57,423 nt of DNA from NCBI GenBank assembly GCA_018333525.1, contig JAGXTF010000076.1:1-57423 (forward strand). The letters run 5' to 3'. Positions 8,891 to 17,699 of this stretch are shown here, piece by piece. This DNA is from Bacteroidota bacterium. GTDB taxonomy: Bacteria; Bacteroidota; Bacteroidia; NS11-12g; UBA955. Under the pieces are notes generated by a model, which saw only the letters and a list, made by a program, of their open reading frames with translations, was not told where the DNA came from and did not search any database. Positions within the stretch are counted from its first letter, which is position 1; every line of letters starts with the position of its first letter. Made by a program: the position numbers and the translations under genes.

Positions 8891-9697
8891 ATGGGAAAAA
8901 TAATTGCAATTGCAAACCAAAAAGGAGGAGTGGGAAAAACCACTTCCGCCATTAATCTGGCAGCCAGTTTGGCTGTGCTGGAACACAAAACGCTTTTGAT
9001 TGATGCGGATCCGCAGGCGAATGCCTCTTCAGGCCTCGGTTTCGATCCTAAGAATATCAAAATCGGATTGTACGAATGCCTGGTTCAGGAAATTGATCCC
9101 AAGGATGTTATACTAACCACCGAGGTTCCTTTTCTCGATTTAATGCCTTCCAATATTGATCTGGTTGGTGCGGAAATTGAATTGCTGGACATGCCCAACC
9201 GCGAACGCATGATGGAAGGTGCATTAAAGGCATTAAAAAGCCAGTACGACTTTATTATCATCGACTGCTCACCTTCGTTGGGTTTGATAACTACCAATGC
9301 GCTGGTTGCAGCCGATAGTGTGTTGATTCCGGTACAATGTGAGTACTTCGCTTTGGAAGGTTTGGGCAAACTGTTAAATACCATCAAAATCATTCAAAAC
9401 CACCTGAATAAAGGACTGGATATTGAGGGAATTCTTTTAACCATGTATGATGGCCGTTTACGCTTGAGCAATCAGGTAGTGGATGATGTAAAGACCCATT
9501 TTCAGGATATCGTTTTTGAGACCATTATTCAAAGAAATACGAAACTGGGAGAAGCGCCAAGTTTTGGTCTGCCAGTGTTATACCACGATGCAGACAGCCG
9601 CGGTTCCATGAATTATTTGAACCTGGCTAAAGAGATTCTGGAGAAAAACGGAATATTCCGCAAAGAGGCCGATAAGGAGGAAGTTCAGGTATCATGA
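8891..9697 (+). CDS. parA: Chromosome-partitioning ATPase ParA (Soj)
   Basis: A 268-residue deviant-Walker ATPase that binds DNA non-specifically when ATP-bound and works with ParB on origin segregation. The deviant Walker A is [19 protein letters not shown] (residues 9-27, signature Lys at 11), A' is [16 protein letters not shown], and Walker B is [14 protein letters not shown]. There is no N-terminal HTH, so it is the chromosomal Soj type rather than a plasmid ParA. Its stop overlaps the parB start by 4 bp, giving translational coupling. I searched by eye for a parS-like site (centre CACGTG) around this operon and did not find one. Confidence 0.95.
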   Translation: MGKIIAIANQKGGVGKTTSAINLAASLAVLEHKTLLIDADPQANASSGLGFDPKNIKIGLYECLVQEIDPKDVILTTEVPFLDLMPSNIDLVGAEIELLDMPNRERMMEGALKALKSQYDFIIIDCSPSLGLITTNALVAADSVLIPVQCEYFALEGLGKLLNTIKIIQNHLNKGLDIEGILLTMYDGRLRLSNQVVDDVKTHFQDIVFETIIQRNTKLGEAPSFGLPVLYHDADSRGSMNYLNLAKEILEKNGIFRKEADKEEVQVS

Positions 9698-10578
9698 GTT
9701 CTATGGCAAAAAAGAAAGCAGCTTTGGGACGTGGGTTGAGTGCTTTGCTGGAAAATGCAGAGACTGATATTACCAGCAGGGAAATACGTCCTGTTGGAAG
9801 TGTATCTCAGGTATTGTTGAATGAAGTGGAAGCCAATCCTTTCCAGCCAAGGGTTGATTTTGGAATTGCAGAACTGGAAGAACTTGCATCGAGTATTCGC
9901 GTGCATGGGGTAATTCAACCCATCACGGTGCGCAAAATGGGCTATGATAAGTACCAGCTCATTAGCGGTGAAAGAAGAACCAGAGCGGCAATACTGGCGG
10001 GATTGACTAAAATTCCCGCATATATACGCGTAGCAAACGATCAGGAAATGCTGGAAATGGCATTGATTGAGAATATTCAACGTGCCGATTTGAATGCTAT
10101 TGAAGTGGCAATGAGTTACAAACGTTTGTTGGATGAATGCAGTTTAAAGCAGGAAGAGCTGGGTGAAAGAGTTGGAAAAGACAGAACTACTGTAAACAAC
10201 TATTTGCGCTTGCTGAAGCTCCCTGTTGAAATTCAATCCGGGATTAAGGAAGCCAAAATATCCATGGGTCATGCCAGAGCGATGATTAACATGGATGATA
10301 TGGCGGAACAACTGGGTTTGTATAACCAAATAATAGAAGAAAATCTGAGTGTAAGGGCGGTTGAAACTTTGGTAAAGGAAAAGAAGAGCGGACAACGCGA
10401 GAATTTCGATATCAAGGGCACAGACTGGAACCCGGATGTGGACAGGATATGTGAGGCATTTGGTAAAAAACTGAGTGCATCTGTTCATATGAAACACAAT
10501 CATAATGGCAGAGGTAAAGTGATCATTTCTTACAGAAATCTGGAAGATTTGGAACGAATTTTGGCGCTTATTCCCTAA
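9694..10578 (+). CDS. parB: Chromosome-partitioning protein ParB (Spo0J)
   Basis: A 294-residue CTPase/DNA-binding clamp that loads at parS sites. The N-terminal ParA-interacting segment is basic ([18 protein letters not shown]); the ParB/Srx CTP-binding domain includes [42 protein letters not shown] (the GERRxRA box) and [15 protein letters not shown]. The HTH follows ([24 protein letters not shown]) and a C-terminal dimerisation part ends in [12 protein letters not shown]. Start may be ATG 9694 (ATGA overlap with parA) or ATG 9703. The stop codon directly abuts the next ATG. Confidence 0.95.
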   Translation: MSSMAKKKAALGRGLSALLENAETDITSREIRPVGSVSQVLLNEVEANPFQPRVDFGIAELEELASSIRVHGVIQPITVRKMGYDKYQLISGERRTRAAILAGLTKIPAYIRVANDQEMLEMALIENIQRADLNAIEVAMSYKRLLDECSLKQEELGERVGKDRTTVNNYLRLLKLPVEIQSGIKEAKISMGHARAMINMDDMAEQLGLYNQIIEENLSVRAVETLVKEKKSGQRENFDIKGTDWNPDVDRICEAFGKKLSASVHMKHNHNGRGKVIISYRNLEDLERILALIP

Positions 10579-11097
10579 ATGTTCCGAAGCGCTTTATTGG
10601 GCATATTAACTTTAATTTTCTGTTTGCGGCTTCACGCACAGACAGATTCTTCATCCAAAGAGCCCAAACCACCTCTGAGGCTTTTTTCTTTCGCGGATCC
10701 ACATATTCCTACAAAAGCAACTATTTACGCTGCGGTACTCCCGGGTCTGGGACAACTGTACAACCGGAAATACTGGAAAGTTCCGGTGGTGTATGCAGCT
10801 ATGGGCACTGCTACTTATGCCATGTTGCACTACAGAAGCATCGTTCGCGACAGCAATGCAAGTTTCAGATTACAATATCAAAACGGGAAAACTCCAAGTG
10901 CATACGCTCTGGATAGCAGAAACCAGGCGCGCAAATCCAGAGATTTTGCCATATTGGCCATGGGTGCTATTTATGTGCTTCAAATTGTAGATGCCACCGT
11001 GGATGCGCATTTTTACAAAATTAATATCAATGAAAACCTGGATGCCAGACTCAATCCTGCACCAGGATCCTTGATAAGCTTTCATTACACATTCTGA
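10579..11097 (+). CDS. DUF5683 membrane protein in the parAB operon
   Basis: A 172-residue exported or membrane protein with signal sequence MFRSALLGILTLIFCLRLHAQ. The core AAVLPGLGQLYNRKYWKVPVVYA is the hallmark of DUF5683, followed by a segment GTATYAMLHYRSIVRDSN and a second hydrophobic stretch FAILAMGAIYVLQIVDATVDAHF. In many Bacteroidota this family sits directly after parB, as here (start codon immediately after the parB stop), so a link to segregation or envelope growth is suspected but not established. Its TGA overlaps the ATG of the next gene. Confidence 0.85.
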   Translation: MFRSALLGILTLIFCLRLHAQTDSSSKEPKPPLRLFSFADPHIPTKATIYAAVLPGLGQLYNRKYWKVPVVYAAMGTATYAMLHYRSIVRDSNASFRLQYQNGKTPSAYALDSRNQARKSRDFAILAMGAIYVLQIVDATVDAHFYKININENLDARLNPAPGSLISFHYTF

Positions 11098-11411
11098 TGA
11101 ATCGGAAAGCACAATTACTGGAGTTTTTGAAATCATCGCCAAAAGACGATTTTCTCAACTACGCTCTGGCTCAGGAGTTTATTGCTGAGCGGAATGATGC
11201 AGAAGCTGAGAAACTATTTATTCAATTGCTGGAATGGCATCCCAATTATGTGGCCACCTATTACCATATGGGGAAACTTTTGGAGCGCAGGATGGAAAAA
11301 GAAGCCGCAATGGAGATGTACAGAAAAGGTATTGAAGTTGCCCGTGCAAAAAGAGAGCAGCATTCCCTTGCGGAATTGCAAAGTGCACTTTTAGAACTGG
11401 AATATGAATAG
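11097..11411 (+). CDS. Small TPR protein
   Basis: A 104-residue soluble helical protein without signal peptide. Two TPR-like helix pairs are visible: FLNYALAQEFIAERNDAEAEKLF / IQLLEWHP and YVATYYHMGKLLERRMEKEAAMEMYRKG, followed by a charged capping helix. TPRs bind partner proteins; the partner is not evident. The ATG overlaps the preceding stop (TGATG), so it is translated with DUF5683 as the last gene of the ParAB transcript before the bidirectional terminator. In several Bacteroidota, as I recall, dapB and lepB follow here instead. Confidence 0.78.
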   Translation: MNRKAQLLEFLKSSPKDDFLNYALAQEFIAERNDAEAEKLFIQLLEWHPNYVATYYHMGKLLERRMEKEAAMEMYRKGIEVARAKREQHSLAELQSALLELEYE

Positions 11412-11464
11412 CTTCTACCAATACTTGAAACACAGTACATAACACATTACCTGTTAACACCATA

Positions 11465-11490
11465 AAAAAGGCCGCAATTGCGGCCTTTTT
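11465..11490. terminator. Bidirectional rho-independent terminator
   Basis: A perfect palindrome: an 8-bp GC-rich arm (GGCCGCAA / TTGCGGCC) flanked by five A on the left and five T on the right. It lies between two converging operons, the par operon ending at 11411 and the Bax-inhibitor gene ending at 11509, and can stop both. Confidence 0.93.
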
Positions 11491-11508
11491 ATAAAATATC
11501 TTATAAGT

Positions 11509-12249
11509 TTAGTTCCTGCTTTGCAGTTTCGCCAACAAACGTAATATTTCGAGGTACAACCAGATAATATTAACCAGCAAACCAAATGCAGAATACCATT
11601 CCATGTATTTTGGCGCACCCATTTGGGCACCCTGATCAATTAAATCAAAGGTATTTATCAATTGAAATGCAGCAACTCCTGCAATCAAGGCTGAAATCCC
11701 AATGGATAACCAGCCATTGCCCATGTAAAAAGGAGTGGCTCCAAACACCAACATCAGATTCACTACCAAATAGAATAACATTACGCCCATAATGGCGAAG
11801 AACATAATCTTTTTAAACATAGGCGTAGCGCGCAACAAACCTGTTTTATATGCCAGAAGCATCCCTGCGAATATTAACAGGGTTATGGTTACAGCCTGAA
11901 AAACTATACCATGAAAAAAAGATTCAAATACCATGCTTATCAAACCCAAAAAGATACCTTGAGAAACCGCATAAACCGGTGCCAGATAAGGCGCAAGTGT
12001 TTGTTTAAAGCTGATAATAAGTGATAATATGAATCCTATGATCATAGAACCCCAGAAGTAACCCATGATTCCGGATACAGCAGCTGTTTCCATGTCTCCC
12101 ATGTACCACCAGATCCACGCCGCCGGGGCTAACATGGTTAAAAACAAGATAAGACTTTTGTTAATGGCACCTTTCAGTGTCATTGCTTCGCCCTGGAAAC
12201 CTGCGTTCCATTCGGCAAAACTTTTCTCGGAGAGAACAGGACTTGACAT
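11509..12249 (-). CDS. Bax inhibitor-1/YccA family membrane protein
   Basis: A 246-residue polytopic inner-membrane protein with seven predicted hydrophobic segments, for example LILFLTMLAPAAWIWWYMG, GYFWGSMIIGFILSLII, ITLLIFAGMLLAYKTG, FFAIMGVMLFYLVVNLMLVFG and YSAFGLLVNIIWLYLEILRLLA. The last carries the family's closing pattern ending in LYLEILRLLA. TMBIM/BI-1 homologues can act as pH-sensitive calcium leak channels or modulate FtsH proteases; which applies here cannot be read from sequence. The N-terminal 25 residues are cytosolic and polar (SPVLSEKSFAEWNAGF). Monocistronic, ended by the shared terminator. Confidence 0.9.
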   Translation of the reverse strand: MSSPVLSEKSFAEWNAGFQGEAMTLKGAINKSLILFLTMLAPAAWIWWYMGDMETAAVSGIMGYFWGSMIIGFILSLIISFKQTLAPYLAPVYAVSQGIFLGLISMVFESFFHGIVFQAVTITLLIFAGMLLAYKTGLLRATPMFKKIMFFAIMGVMLFYLVVNLMLVFGATPFYMGNGWLSIGISALIAGVAAFQLINTFDLIDQGAQMGAPKYMEWYSAFGLLVNIIWLYLEILRLLAKLQSRN

Positions 12250-12298
12250 ATTAATTTTGGATATTAGATTTTGTATTTAAAACTTCAAAATAAAGGCT

Positions 12299-15200
12299 TC
12301 AACGCAGCAAATGCAAGGTACCTTTTACCTGATACTGTTTGTTTCGATAATCAGTATAATCTATCACATAAACATAGATTCCCATGGGTGCAGGGGAGCC
12401 ATTATACATGCCATCCCAGCCAATTTCCACGTTTTCCGTATCGTAAAGCTTTTCTCCCCAGCGATTGTAAATGCGCATTTCGTAGGTTTTTAACCCACCG
12501 CTGGTAGGATTGAAATTATCATTTAACCCATTGATATCCGGTGTAAATGCGTTTGGTATATAAATTAAAGGTTCAAAATAAATCTTTACATCGTTGCTCC
12601 AACTTTCGCGGTTTTCACCGCCGTTTTCAATGGCTTTGATGCGATACCACATTCCGAAATGTTCGCGACCATTGTCGAACTGATCTGTAGTTGGAGCAGG
12701 GTAAGATCCGAACAATTCATAATCTGATTTTTCTTCCAATGCCCGGTATAATTCATATCTGGCAACACCGTTTGGCCAGGTCAGGTAATCGGTAAATGTA
12801 AGATCGTAAGAGAAAGGACCTGTCTTTACATATTTTAGCAGAATATCTGTATTCTGATTCGAGTATATGCTGTCGCCACAGAGGTTTACGGCAACTGCCC
12901 TGTATTCGTAGCTATTGCTGTCCGGTAATGCGGTTTGGTCTACATGTAAAATTCCCGCCGGGTCTGCATTTCCTACAGTTACAAAATTGCCACTACTACC
13001 TCTTAATCTTCGCTGTATATATACTTCCTTGTCGTAACGTGGAGCGTTGCTGAGGTTATAATAAACCAGAATATCGGCATCCTTACCGGGAGGAGGATTC
13101 ACTGAAACCAACCTGCAGGTAATTTTAGGATCGTCAATAAAAATGTCTCTTTTAATGGTATCTCCCACACAACCAAAATCGCTGGTTTCAATTACGAATA
13201 CTTTGGAATTTTGCTGGTTGTTCCAGTTCACACTGATTCCTGGTGTTCCATTACCTGCGGTAATATTTCCGCCATCGAGCCACCAGTTAAATGTACTGGT
13301 ATTAAATCCGGTAACGGTATAGTTATATCCGGTTAAATTGGGATTACATATAATGTCTTTTCCATCAATTGGTGTTGTAACCGGTCTCGGATGCAAGATC
13401 AAAACGGTATCGTTCCATGGACCCGGGCAGCCGTATTGGGTAATTTCCCGCACCCGAACAGGGAAACTTCCAAATGCATCCAGATTTACGGAAATGTTAT
13501 TGGTACCTTGTCCTGTAAATTGTAATCCGTTCAATTCCCATTCATAACTGGAGCCGGAAAAACCGTTAATCACATAACTGCCAAAACCAAATATCTGGCA
13601 CCTTTCGAAATCGCCTAAAATATTTGTTTTACCCGGTACCGGTCTGATGTTCACGATTCTGGCGCGAACCGGTGAAATGCATGGCTGATTGGTAACCGGA
13701 TCCATTGCCGTACTCTGTACTCCAATAGAACCTGTTCCGGTTGCACCCCAGTCCACTACAATTGTTGCTGTTCCCTGTCCGCTCACAATAGTTCCTCCCG
13801 TTACAATCCAGGTATAAGTTTCGCCTTTTACAGAAATGATTTTGTAAACTACGCCTTTGGTAAATTCACATATACTGGTATCACCCTGCGGCAATTGTCC
13901 ATTTAAATTATGATCAATTTTAACCGCCATACGCACTGTATCGCCTATGCAGCCAAACCTGTTTACCTCCAACACCTTAACAGCACCAGTCCCTTTGCCA
14001 AACCAATCTACGGTGATTTTTGATGTGAGCGCTCCGCTGGCTTGCGCGCCACCGGTAATAAACCAGCGATAAACTGAACCTTTTTGATCTGGATCTATAT
14101 AGTATTCGATACCTGAATTATTGGGACATACTGAATTCGGGCCTGTAATTGGTGGTGTATTGGGGTGGCTCACAAATACACGGAAAGTATCCGGCTCACT
14201 CACACAGCCATTGCTATTGGTTACAGTAAGAACCACAAAACCATTGCCTTGGGTATTCCAGTTGATATTTACGGAGGAACCCGTGTTACTTCCAAGAATG
14301 CTTCCTCCTGTTGCTTTCCAGCTGTATGTAACACCACTTACTGCAGCCCCGGTATAGGTTTGCATGGTATTCAGACAAACTGTGTCTTTTCCGCTAATTA
14401 TGGGCTTCGGTGGTGCTGCAATCAGCGTCACTTTAAGGTCTCTCGGCCCCACTTCGCAACCATATTGGCTGATGATGAAAACGCTCACTGTACCTGATGT
14501 GGAAGTACCCCATTGCACCGTTACCGTGCTCTTTGTACTATCTCCGATAATTTTACCGCCATTAACCCGCCATCTGTAAGAGTTAGAAGAATTCATATTC
14601 TTAAGCGAATAAGTAGCAGTACTATTTTGACAAACGGTTACCGGGCCCTGTGGCAATTCAGCAGGCACAAATGGCGTGACATAAATCAGCACATTTTCGT
14701 TGACGAATTTAGATGGACAGCCATCGTCATAACCTTCAAACGTGAGTACATAAGGTTCTGAACTTGCATGTTCACAATCCGTATCCCAGCAGAACTTTGT
14801 GGTTGCTGTTCTTTTACCAACTGCAGGAGCAGGACTCATGGTAGCTTTGGTGCCGGTAAAACCATTTGCACCGGTAAGCATATCGCCATAACCTTTAATG
14901 GTGACGTTGTCGTTCAAGTCTTTATCGTCTATTATCGATACATCCTTGCAAATCTTAGCTCCGGCTTCCACATACCAAACTTTGGTACCGCCCTGATAGG
15001 AAAGCCGGGGTTTGTTATTCGGTTTGCAATTGATGACGAGTATCTGCAAATCCAGCCTTATGGTGGAAATGGGAATTCCATTTCGCCATTCCGTAACTTC
15101 AATAGCAACGGCATATCTGCCGCTGGACGGCGCCAAATAAGTAGTAAGACCATTAAAATTATCAATTTTTGAAATTCCACCGTTTCCAAAAGGCCTGGTG

Positions 15201-15925
15201 TAATCAAAGCCACTGATATAGTCCACATTCCTAAAGCTGGATGGCAGTTTGGAAACGCAATTATCCGGAATAGGATCCGCTACGGATGCCCCCTGCCAAG
15301 GTGTTACGAATTTGTAAGAAAGAGAATCTCCATCCGGGTCTACAGCGCGATTGCGAACCGTAGTCGTATCATTGGCACAGATAAATGGAACAGGAACATC
15401 CTGAAAATAAGGCGAACTATTTTTTAAAGCGGTTGCGGGAATAAATCCATAATAGGTTTGTCCCTGATAAGGATCCCCGCCATTGTCTTCGAGGTTGGTT
15501 TGTGTATTGCGACAGCATCTCTCCCATTTTAGTTTATATCCTGTGCTGCTGTTTGGAACAGAAATATTGGCTTCATAAATACCGCGTTTCAAACAAGCAT
15601 TAGCCAATTCGGGACAGTCGGTATTTCCAACAGGGTCTACGGAGGATTCACTTCTGAGATTGACAGAAAAAGAACGGAGCAAAGAATTATCTGAAGCCTT
15701 GTATACACAAAGCGTTATGGTTTGATCAAACGGTATTTTTTTGTTCGGATCGCCATCGTTGCTACAATCTCTGTAAACATACAGATTTACGCGATAGCTG
15801 GTATTTTGGGCAGATTGTCCGGTGTAGCGATAAGAGAGAAATCCCCCGACCAGATGCGTGGCTTGCGCCATGCCTGCTGTGCCGAGCAGAACAATCCAAA
15901 TTAACCCTCTTTTGATCCGATTCAT
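12299..15925 (-). CDS. Large surface protein with PKD-like repeats and T9SS type B (CHU_C) sorting domain
   Basis: A 1208-residue secreted protein. The signal peptide (MNRIKRGLIWIVLLGTAGMAQA) is followed by THLVGGFLSYRYTG, an opening frequent in Bacteroidota gliding-associated surface proteins. Residues about 430-950 contain serial Ig/PKD-like units with a repeated pattern: P-x-x-G-x-x-x-V/I-C-x-N, then Y-x-W-x-V/A-x-G-G-x-I, then V-x-W. The last 85 residues are the gliding-motility C-terminal domain: IPNAFTPDINGLNDNFNP, MRIYNRWGEKLYDT, GWDGMYNGSPAPMGIYVY. It should be exported through the Sec system and then T9SS and fixed on the cell surface, plausibly as adhesin. Ligand unknown. The gene stands alone, 49 bp downstream (in transcription) of nothing but a gap to the Bax-inhibitor gene. 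Confidence 0.9.
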   Translation of the reverse strand: MNRIKRGLIWIVLLGTAGMAQATHLVGGFLSYRYTGQSAQNTSYRVNLYVYRDCSNDGDPNKKIPFDQTITLCVYKASDNSLLRSFSVNLRSESSVDPVGNTDCPELANACLKRGIYEANISVPNSSTGYKLKWERCCRNTQTNLEDNGGDPYQGQTYYGFIPATALKNSSPYFQDVPVPFICANDTTTVRNRAVDPDGDSLSYKFVTPWQGASVADPIPDNCVSKLPSSFRNVDYISGFDYTRPFGNGGISKIDNFNGLTTYLAPSSGRYAVAIEVTEWRNGIPISTIRLDLQILVINCKPNNKPRLSYQGGTKVWYVEAGAKICKDVSIIDDKDLNDNVTIKGYGDMLTGANGFTGTKATMSPAPAVGKRTATTKFCWDTDCEHASSEPYVLTFEGYDDGCPSKFVNENVLIYVTPFVPAELPQGPVTVCQNSTATYSLKNMNSSNSYRWRVNGGKIIGDSTKSTVTVQWGTSTSGTVSVFIISQYGCEVGPRDLKVTLIAAPPKPIISGKDTVCLNTMQTYTGAAVSGVTYSWKATGGSILGSNTGSSVNINWNTQGNGFVVLTVTNSNGCVSEPDTFRVFVSHPNTPPITGPNSVCPNNSGIEYYIDPDQKGSVYRWFITGGAQASGALTSKITVDWFGKGTGAVKVLEVNRFGCIGDTVRMAVKIDHNLNGQLPQGDTSICEFTKGVVYKIISVKGETYTWIVTGGTIVSGQGTATIVVDWGATGTGSIGVQSTAMDPVTNQPCISPVRARIVNIRPVPGKTNILGDFERCQIFGFGSYVINGFSGSSYEWELNGLQFTGQGTNNISVNLDAFGSFPVRVREITQYGCPGPWNDTVLILHPRPVTTPIDGKDIICNPNLTGYNYTVTGFNTSTFNWWLDGGNITAGNGTPGISVNWNNQQNSKVFVIETSDFGCVGDTIKRDIFIDDPKITCRLVSVNPPPGKDADILVYYNLSNAPRYDKEVYIQRRLRGSSGNFVTVGNADPAGILHVDQTALPDSNSYEYRAVAVNLCGDSIYSNQNTDILLKYVKTGPFSYDLTFTDYLTWPNGVARYELYRALEEKSDYELFGSYPAPTTDQFDNGREHFGMWYRIKAIENGGENRESWSNDVKIYFEPLIYIPNAFTPDINGLNDNFNPTSGGLKTYEMRIYNRWGEKLYDTENVEIGWDGMYNGSPAPMGIYVYVIDYTDYRNKQYQVKGTLHLLR

Positions 15926-16067
15926 GCTACCCCGTTCCAGAATGATTTTATAACGTTAATTAGACAATAATTGTGCCCCAAAAGTTACCCCAAACCCGGA
16001 ATAAGACAAATTTATTACAAATTGGTCGTATTCGGAAATAACGAGCACTGCATTTTATCGGAAATCC

Positions 16068-16075
16068 TATTTTTG
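16068..16075 (+). promoter_or_regulatory. Candidate -7 element for the glycosyltransferase gene
   Basis: TATTTTTG, a full match to TAnnTTTG, ends 4 bp before the ATG at 16080, implying a leaderless or nearly leaderless transcript. No clear TTG lies at the expected distance. Confidence 0.4.
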
Positions 16076-16079
16076 CCGG

Positions 16080-17150
16080 ATGTTATTCAAGGCAGATTGC
16101 CTGCATTTTTTAGGTCATATCCCCTGCAAACCGCATAAGGAACACGGGTACCACTGCGATGGCTGTCCTGCTTACCGCAAAATTGAGAAGCGAATTCTTA
16201 TCATCAAACTTGGCGCAATTGGCGATGTAATCCGAACCACGCCCCTGGTTACCAGGTACAAGCAGCTGTATCCGGATGCCAAAATCACCTGGATCACACT
16301 TACGCCAGCCATATTGCCAAAAGGTGAAATCCATGAAATTTTGCCGCTGAATGCAGAAACCATTTTATATGTACAAAATACCGATTGGGATATTGCCATT
16401 AATTTGGACAAGGAAAAGGAAGCATCGGGCTTGTTAAAGAGTATTGTCGCGAAAGAAAAATTCGGGTTTATTCTCAAGGATGGCGCCACACAACCCGTGA
16501 ATGACCTCGCCAACCATAAGTTTTACACCGGTTTGTTTGACGATGTTTCCAAAGCGAATACCAAGAATTATTGCACGGAGATTTTCGAATTGTGCGGCAT
16601 GGAATATCAAGGTGAACCTTATCTTTTGGATAACCACTCCAACGCAGGGTATGTCTGGGATCTGGACAGATCGAAACCTATCATTGGTTTCAACACCGGT
16701 TGCGGAGATCGCTGGACCACCAGGTTGTGGAGCATTGAAAAATGGGTAAACCTCACCAGGGCGTTGATGGCAAAAGGTTATACGGTTTTGTTGTTGGGAG
16801 GAAAGCAGGAAGACGAGCGCAACAAAGACATACAATCCCTAACAGGCGCGTTGTATCTGGGACATTTTCCATTGCCCCAGTTTATTAACCTGATTGATCA
16901 GTGCACATTGGTAGTTACTCAGGTAACCATGGGCATGCATCTTACACTGGGATTGCAGAAGAAGATAGTTTTGATGAATAATATTTTTAATCCGCATGAA
17001 TTTGATTTGTTCGGAAAAGGAAAGATTATCCAACCTGAAAAGGCCTGTAAATGCTTTTACCGCGGCAGTTGTGTAGATGGCACCAGTTGTATGGAAACGC
17101 TGAGTCCTGATTCCGTTCTGGAAGCTGTTGAGGAAGTTCTGGGACTTTAG
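16080..17150 (+). CDS. Family-9 glycosyltransferase (heptosyltransferase-like) with Cys-rich N- and C-termini
   Basis: A 356-residue GT-B-fold enzyme of the ADP-heptose:LPS heptosyltransferase family, expected to add a sugar to surface glycan. The catalytic N-lobe opens with ILIIKLGAIGDVIRTTPL (about residues 39-56); the donor lobe has IIGFNTGCGDRWTTRLWSIEKW and CTLVVTQVTMGMHLTLGL. Extra to the textbook enzymes are a Cys/His-rich start (CLHFLGHIPCKPHK then CDGC) and a Cys-rich end (ACKCFYRGSC, then C twice more), which could bind zinc or an iron-sulfur cluster; similar Cys-rich GT9 proteins exist in this phylum as far as I recall. No other glycan genes adjoin, so the acceptor is unknown. Confidence 0.82.
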   Translation: MLFKADCLHFLGHIPCKPHKEHGYHCDGCPAYRKIEKRILIIKLGAIGDVIRTTPLVTRYKQLYPDAKITWITLTPAILPKGEIHEILPLNAETILYVQNTDWDIAINLDKEKEASGLLKSIVAKEKFGFILKDGATQPVNDLANHKFYTGLFDDVSKANTKNYCTEIFELCGMEYQGEPYLLDNHSNAGYVWDLDRSKPIIGFNTGCGDRWTTRLWSIEKWVNLTRALMAKGYTVLLLGGKQEDERNKDIQSLTGALYLGHFPLPQFINLIDQCTLVVTQVTMGMHLTLGLQKKIVLMNNIFNPHEFDLFGKGKIIQPEKACKCFYRGSCVDGTSCMETLSPDSVLEAVEEVLGL

Positions 17151-17171
17151 TCTTATTGGCTGGGGCTTAGG

Positions 17172-17204
17172 CCCAGGACTTGGGCCCAGGGCTAATGTCC
17201 TGGG
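17172..17204. repeat. Nested GC-rich palindrome after the glycosyltransferase
   Basis: CCCAGGAC (17172-17179) pairs with GTCCTGGG (17197-17204) across a 17-nt loop, which itself contains the palindrome TGGGCCCA (17181-17188). There is no U-tract on the sense strand, so it is not a standard terminator. It may be a REP-like element or a hairpin protecting the mRNA 3' end. Confidence 0.5.
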
Positions 17205-17219
17205 ATTATAATAATCGAC

Positions 17220-17250
17220 TTGAAATTGCTGTTTGAATTTTCTATTTTTG
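17220..17250 (+). promoter_or_regulatory. Promoter of tRNA-Met
   Basis: TTG (17220-17222) and TATTTTTG (17243-17250) are separated by 20 bp, matching the Bacteroidota primary sigma-factor consensus TTG-N(about 19-21)-TAnnTTTG. The predicted start is around 17256-17258, a few bases before the mature tRNA 5' end. Confidence 0.75.
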
Positions 17251-17260
17251 CAGCCCAATT

Positions 17261-17334
17261 GGCGGGGTAGCTCAGATGGTTAGAGCACAGGATTCATAAC
17301 CCTGAGGTCAGGGGTTCAATTCCCCTCTCCGCTA
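17261..17334 (+). tRNA. tRNA-Met (anticodon CAT)
   Basis: A 74-nt cloverleaf: acceptor GGCGGGG with CTCCGCT (two G-U pairs), D-stem GCTC/GAGC, anticodon stem-loop CAGGA-TTCATAA-CCCTG, variable loop AGGTC, T-arm AGGGG-TTCAATT-CCCCT, discriminator A at 17334. CCA is not encoded. The anticodon is CAT. The G1-T72 acceptor pair and absence of the three G-C pairs in the anticodon stem argue against initiator tRNA, so elongator Met is most likely; a lysidine-modified tRNA-Ile2 cannot be fully excluded by eye. Confidence 0.93.
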
Positions 17335-17342
17335 CAAAGAAG

Positions 17343-17368
17343 GAGTCACTTTTAAGTGACTCTTTTTT
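17343..17368 (+). terminator. Rho-independent terminator of tRNA-Met
   Basis: GAGTCACTT pairs with AAGTGACTC across a minimal loop, followed by six T, 8 bp after the tRNA. Together with the promoter upstream this makes the tRNA an independent transcription unit. Confidence 0.9.
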
Positions 17369-17429
17369 CATTAAACGCAGGTATTTTAATTGCATCTAAA
17401 ATTGAATCTCCTGGTAATTCCTCATATAA

Positions 17430-17699
17430 TCACCATATTCTTTTAAATAAATGATACATTCCATATATCAGAACCACTGTTGTTATTATTTGAAACACAT
17501 TTAGAATTATTTGAACTTTGTTATTTCCGTAATTCATATTTACTCCGGCTATCTGATGAATATACCTGCTTTGAAGAATGAAGATTAAAAATAAACCAAT
17601 ACAAATTGAGAAAATACTATTCTTTTCAATTATAAAATTGAAGATTAAGCTCAATAAAACTATTAAGCTTAGAATGATCCTGTAAGTAGAATATTTCAT
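17430..17699 (-). CDS. Small AT-rich membrane protein, unknown
   Basis: An 89-residue protein with three hydrophobic segments: YRIILSLIVLLSLIFNFII (residues about 6-24), IFSICIGLFLIFILQS (about 29-44) and VQIILNVFQIITTVVLIYGM (about 62-81), joined by short polar turns and ending in a basic tail (HLFKRIW). I do not recognise the family. The gene and its flanks (17370-17860) are distinctly richer in A+T than the neighbouring genes and lie directly downstream of a tRNA gene, a common insertion place for acquired DNA, but no integrase or direct repeat of the tRNA 3' end is seen. Confidence 0.5.
   Translation of the reverse strand: MKYSTYRIILSLIVLLSLIFNFIIEKNSIFSICIGLFLIFILQSRYIHQIAGVNMNYGNNKVQIILNVFQIITTVVLIYGMYHLFKRIW

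Noticed and set aside
8891-10578. parS site within or next to parAB
   Set aside because: No palindrome of the usual type centred on CACGTG was seen by eye in or around the operon; ParB target sites may lie outside this window.
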